Of a stretch of DNA of 6,376 bases, positions 5,991 to 6,376 are shown piece by piece. The position numbers and the translations under genes are program-made. The notes below the pieces were generated by a model that worked only from the letters and a program-made list of their open reading frames with translations, searched no databases and was not told the DNA's origin. Every line of letters starts with the position of its first letter. The first letter of the stretch is position 1. This DNA comes from Bacteroidota bacterium (GTDB lineage Bacteria; Bacteroidota; Bacteroidia; Bacteroidales; UBA1556), in NCBI GenBank assembly GCA_003648395.1, contig QMPB01000279.1, positions 1 to 6,376 of the forward strand. The letters are read 5' to 3'.

Positions 5991-6376
5991 TTATAACTCT
6001 TCGTTAAACATTGGATCCCAAGGAGGAAGCATTATTGGCTTTTGTTCTAATATTTTAAGAATATCTTCGCTTATGTATTTCTTTTGAATGACAACTCTAA
6101 ACATATACTCATCGTACCATGAGTCAGACATTATTAAATGACCATTAAATCCAACATTACCCCATGAATTTTCAAGTAACCATTTTTGAGGTTTCCCATC
6201 TTTACTTAAGTCTACAGCAACCAATGTCATGCCATGAGTAGAACCACTTGCATGAGTGAGAATACGTTGCTTTTGTTCATGTCAAATTTTACACCCATGA
6301 GTGTAGAAAAATCAAAATTTGTAAGGTTTAAATAGCCATTCTTTGAGTCTAACTGTTTTCCAACATCACAACTAAA
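5991..6376 (-). pseudogene. pepC: C1B cysteine aminopeptidase (PepC / bleomycin hydrolase family), C-terminal part, frameshifted and partial
   Basis: The C-terminus is recognisable: catalytic His in STHGMTLV (codon 6236-6234), catalytic Asn in LLENSWGN (codon 6170-6168), then GHLIMSD, WYDEYMFRVV and the family ending LPPWDPMF. His and Asn are 22 residues apart, close to the spacing in known bleomycin hydrolases. This family consists of cytoplasmic papain-like peptidases that trim peptides from the N-terminus, usually as hexamers. From the right edge the minus strand reads FSCDVGKQLDSKNG, then GVKFDMNK in one frame; after the AAAA run (6274-6271) the family sequence continues as QRILTHASGSTHG in another. 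One missing base, most simply one A, would restore MNKKQRIL. As written, the upstream frame stops at TGA 6229-6227, 14 codons after the shift, losing both His and Asn; the downstream frame has TGA at 6284-6282. Either the gene is broken or the A-run was miscounted in sequencing. The catalytic Cys region lies beyond the window. The ATG at 6230 is internal, not a real start. Confidence 0.88.

Noticed and set aside
6269..6284. Programmed ribosomal frameshift in the aminopeptidase
   Set aside because: The shift point has only four A residues after a C, so a -1 slip would mispair and no heptameric slippery site is present; the family is not known to need recoding.

Overview
The window looks like chromosomal DNA of an AT-rich member of the Bacteroidota. 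Three independent signs support this. The first gene ends in a type IX secretion (T9SS) sorting domain. Two minus-strand genes are preceded by the same 8-mer, TATCTTTG, which fits the Bacteroidota -7 promoter consensus TAnnTTTG. Shine-Dalgarno-like sequences are absent in front of the starts. No tRNA, rRNA, CRISPR array or transposase gene was seen.

Layout. Positions 3-2177 (+) hold the 3' part of a large secreted protein made of tandem Ig-like modules, Fn3-like modules, a PKD domain and a T9SS C-terminal domain; its 5' end lies outside the window. A strong hairpin terminator follows at 2193-2235. The gene-free stretch 2178-2592 (about 415 bases) holds this terminator, a small AT-rich hairpin (2297-2314) and a 166-bp imperfect palindrome with perfect 13-bp terminal inverted repeats (2346-2511) that looks like a MITE or other non-coding palindromic repeat. 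Positions 3885-2593 (-) encode a RhlE-like DEAD-box RNA helicase whose motif II reads DESD. Positions 5119-3989 (-) encode a 376-residue protein of unrecognised family, with a mixed N-terminal domain, a coiled coil, a helical segment that faintly resembles the lid of sigma-54 activators, and a basic C-terminus.

The divergent region 5120-5394 is packed with TTAAG/CTTAA words, including two near-identical 19-mers 30 bp apart, and looks like a multi-site operator. On its other side a 197-residue hypothetical protein runs from 5395 to 5988 (+). Facing it, 2 nt away, is the C-terminal part of a C1B cysteine aminopeptidase (PepC/bleomycin hydrolase family), 6376-5991 (-), which carries a one-base frameshift in an A-run before its catalytic His and Asn.

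No pathway linking these genes is evident: they appear to be separate single-gene transcription units in convergent and divergent pairs. The least explained part is the 376-aa protein, its TTAAG-rich upstream region and the divergent 197-aa gene, which may form a small regulatory unit. That is inference from layout only.
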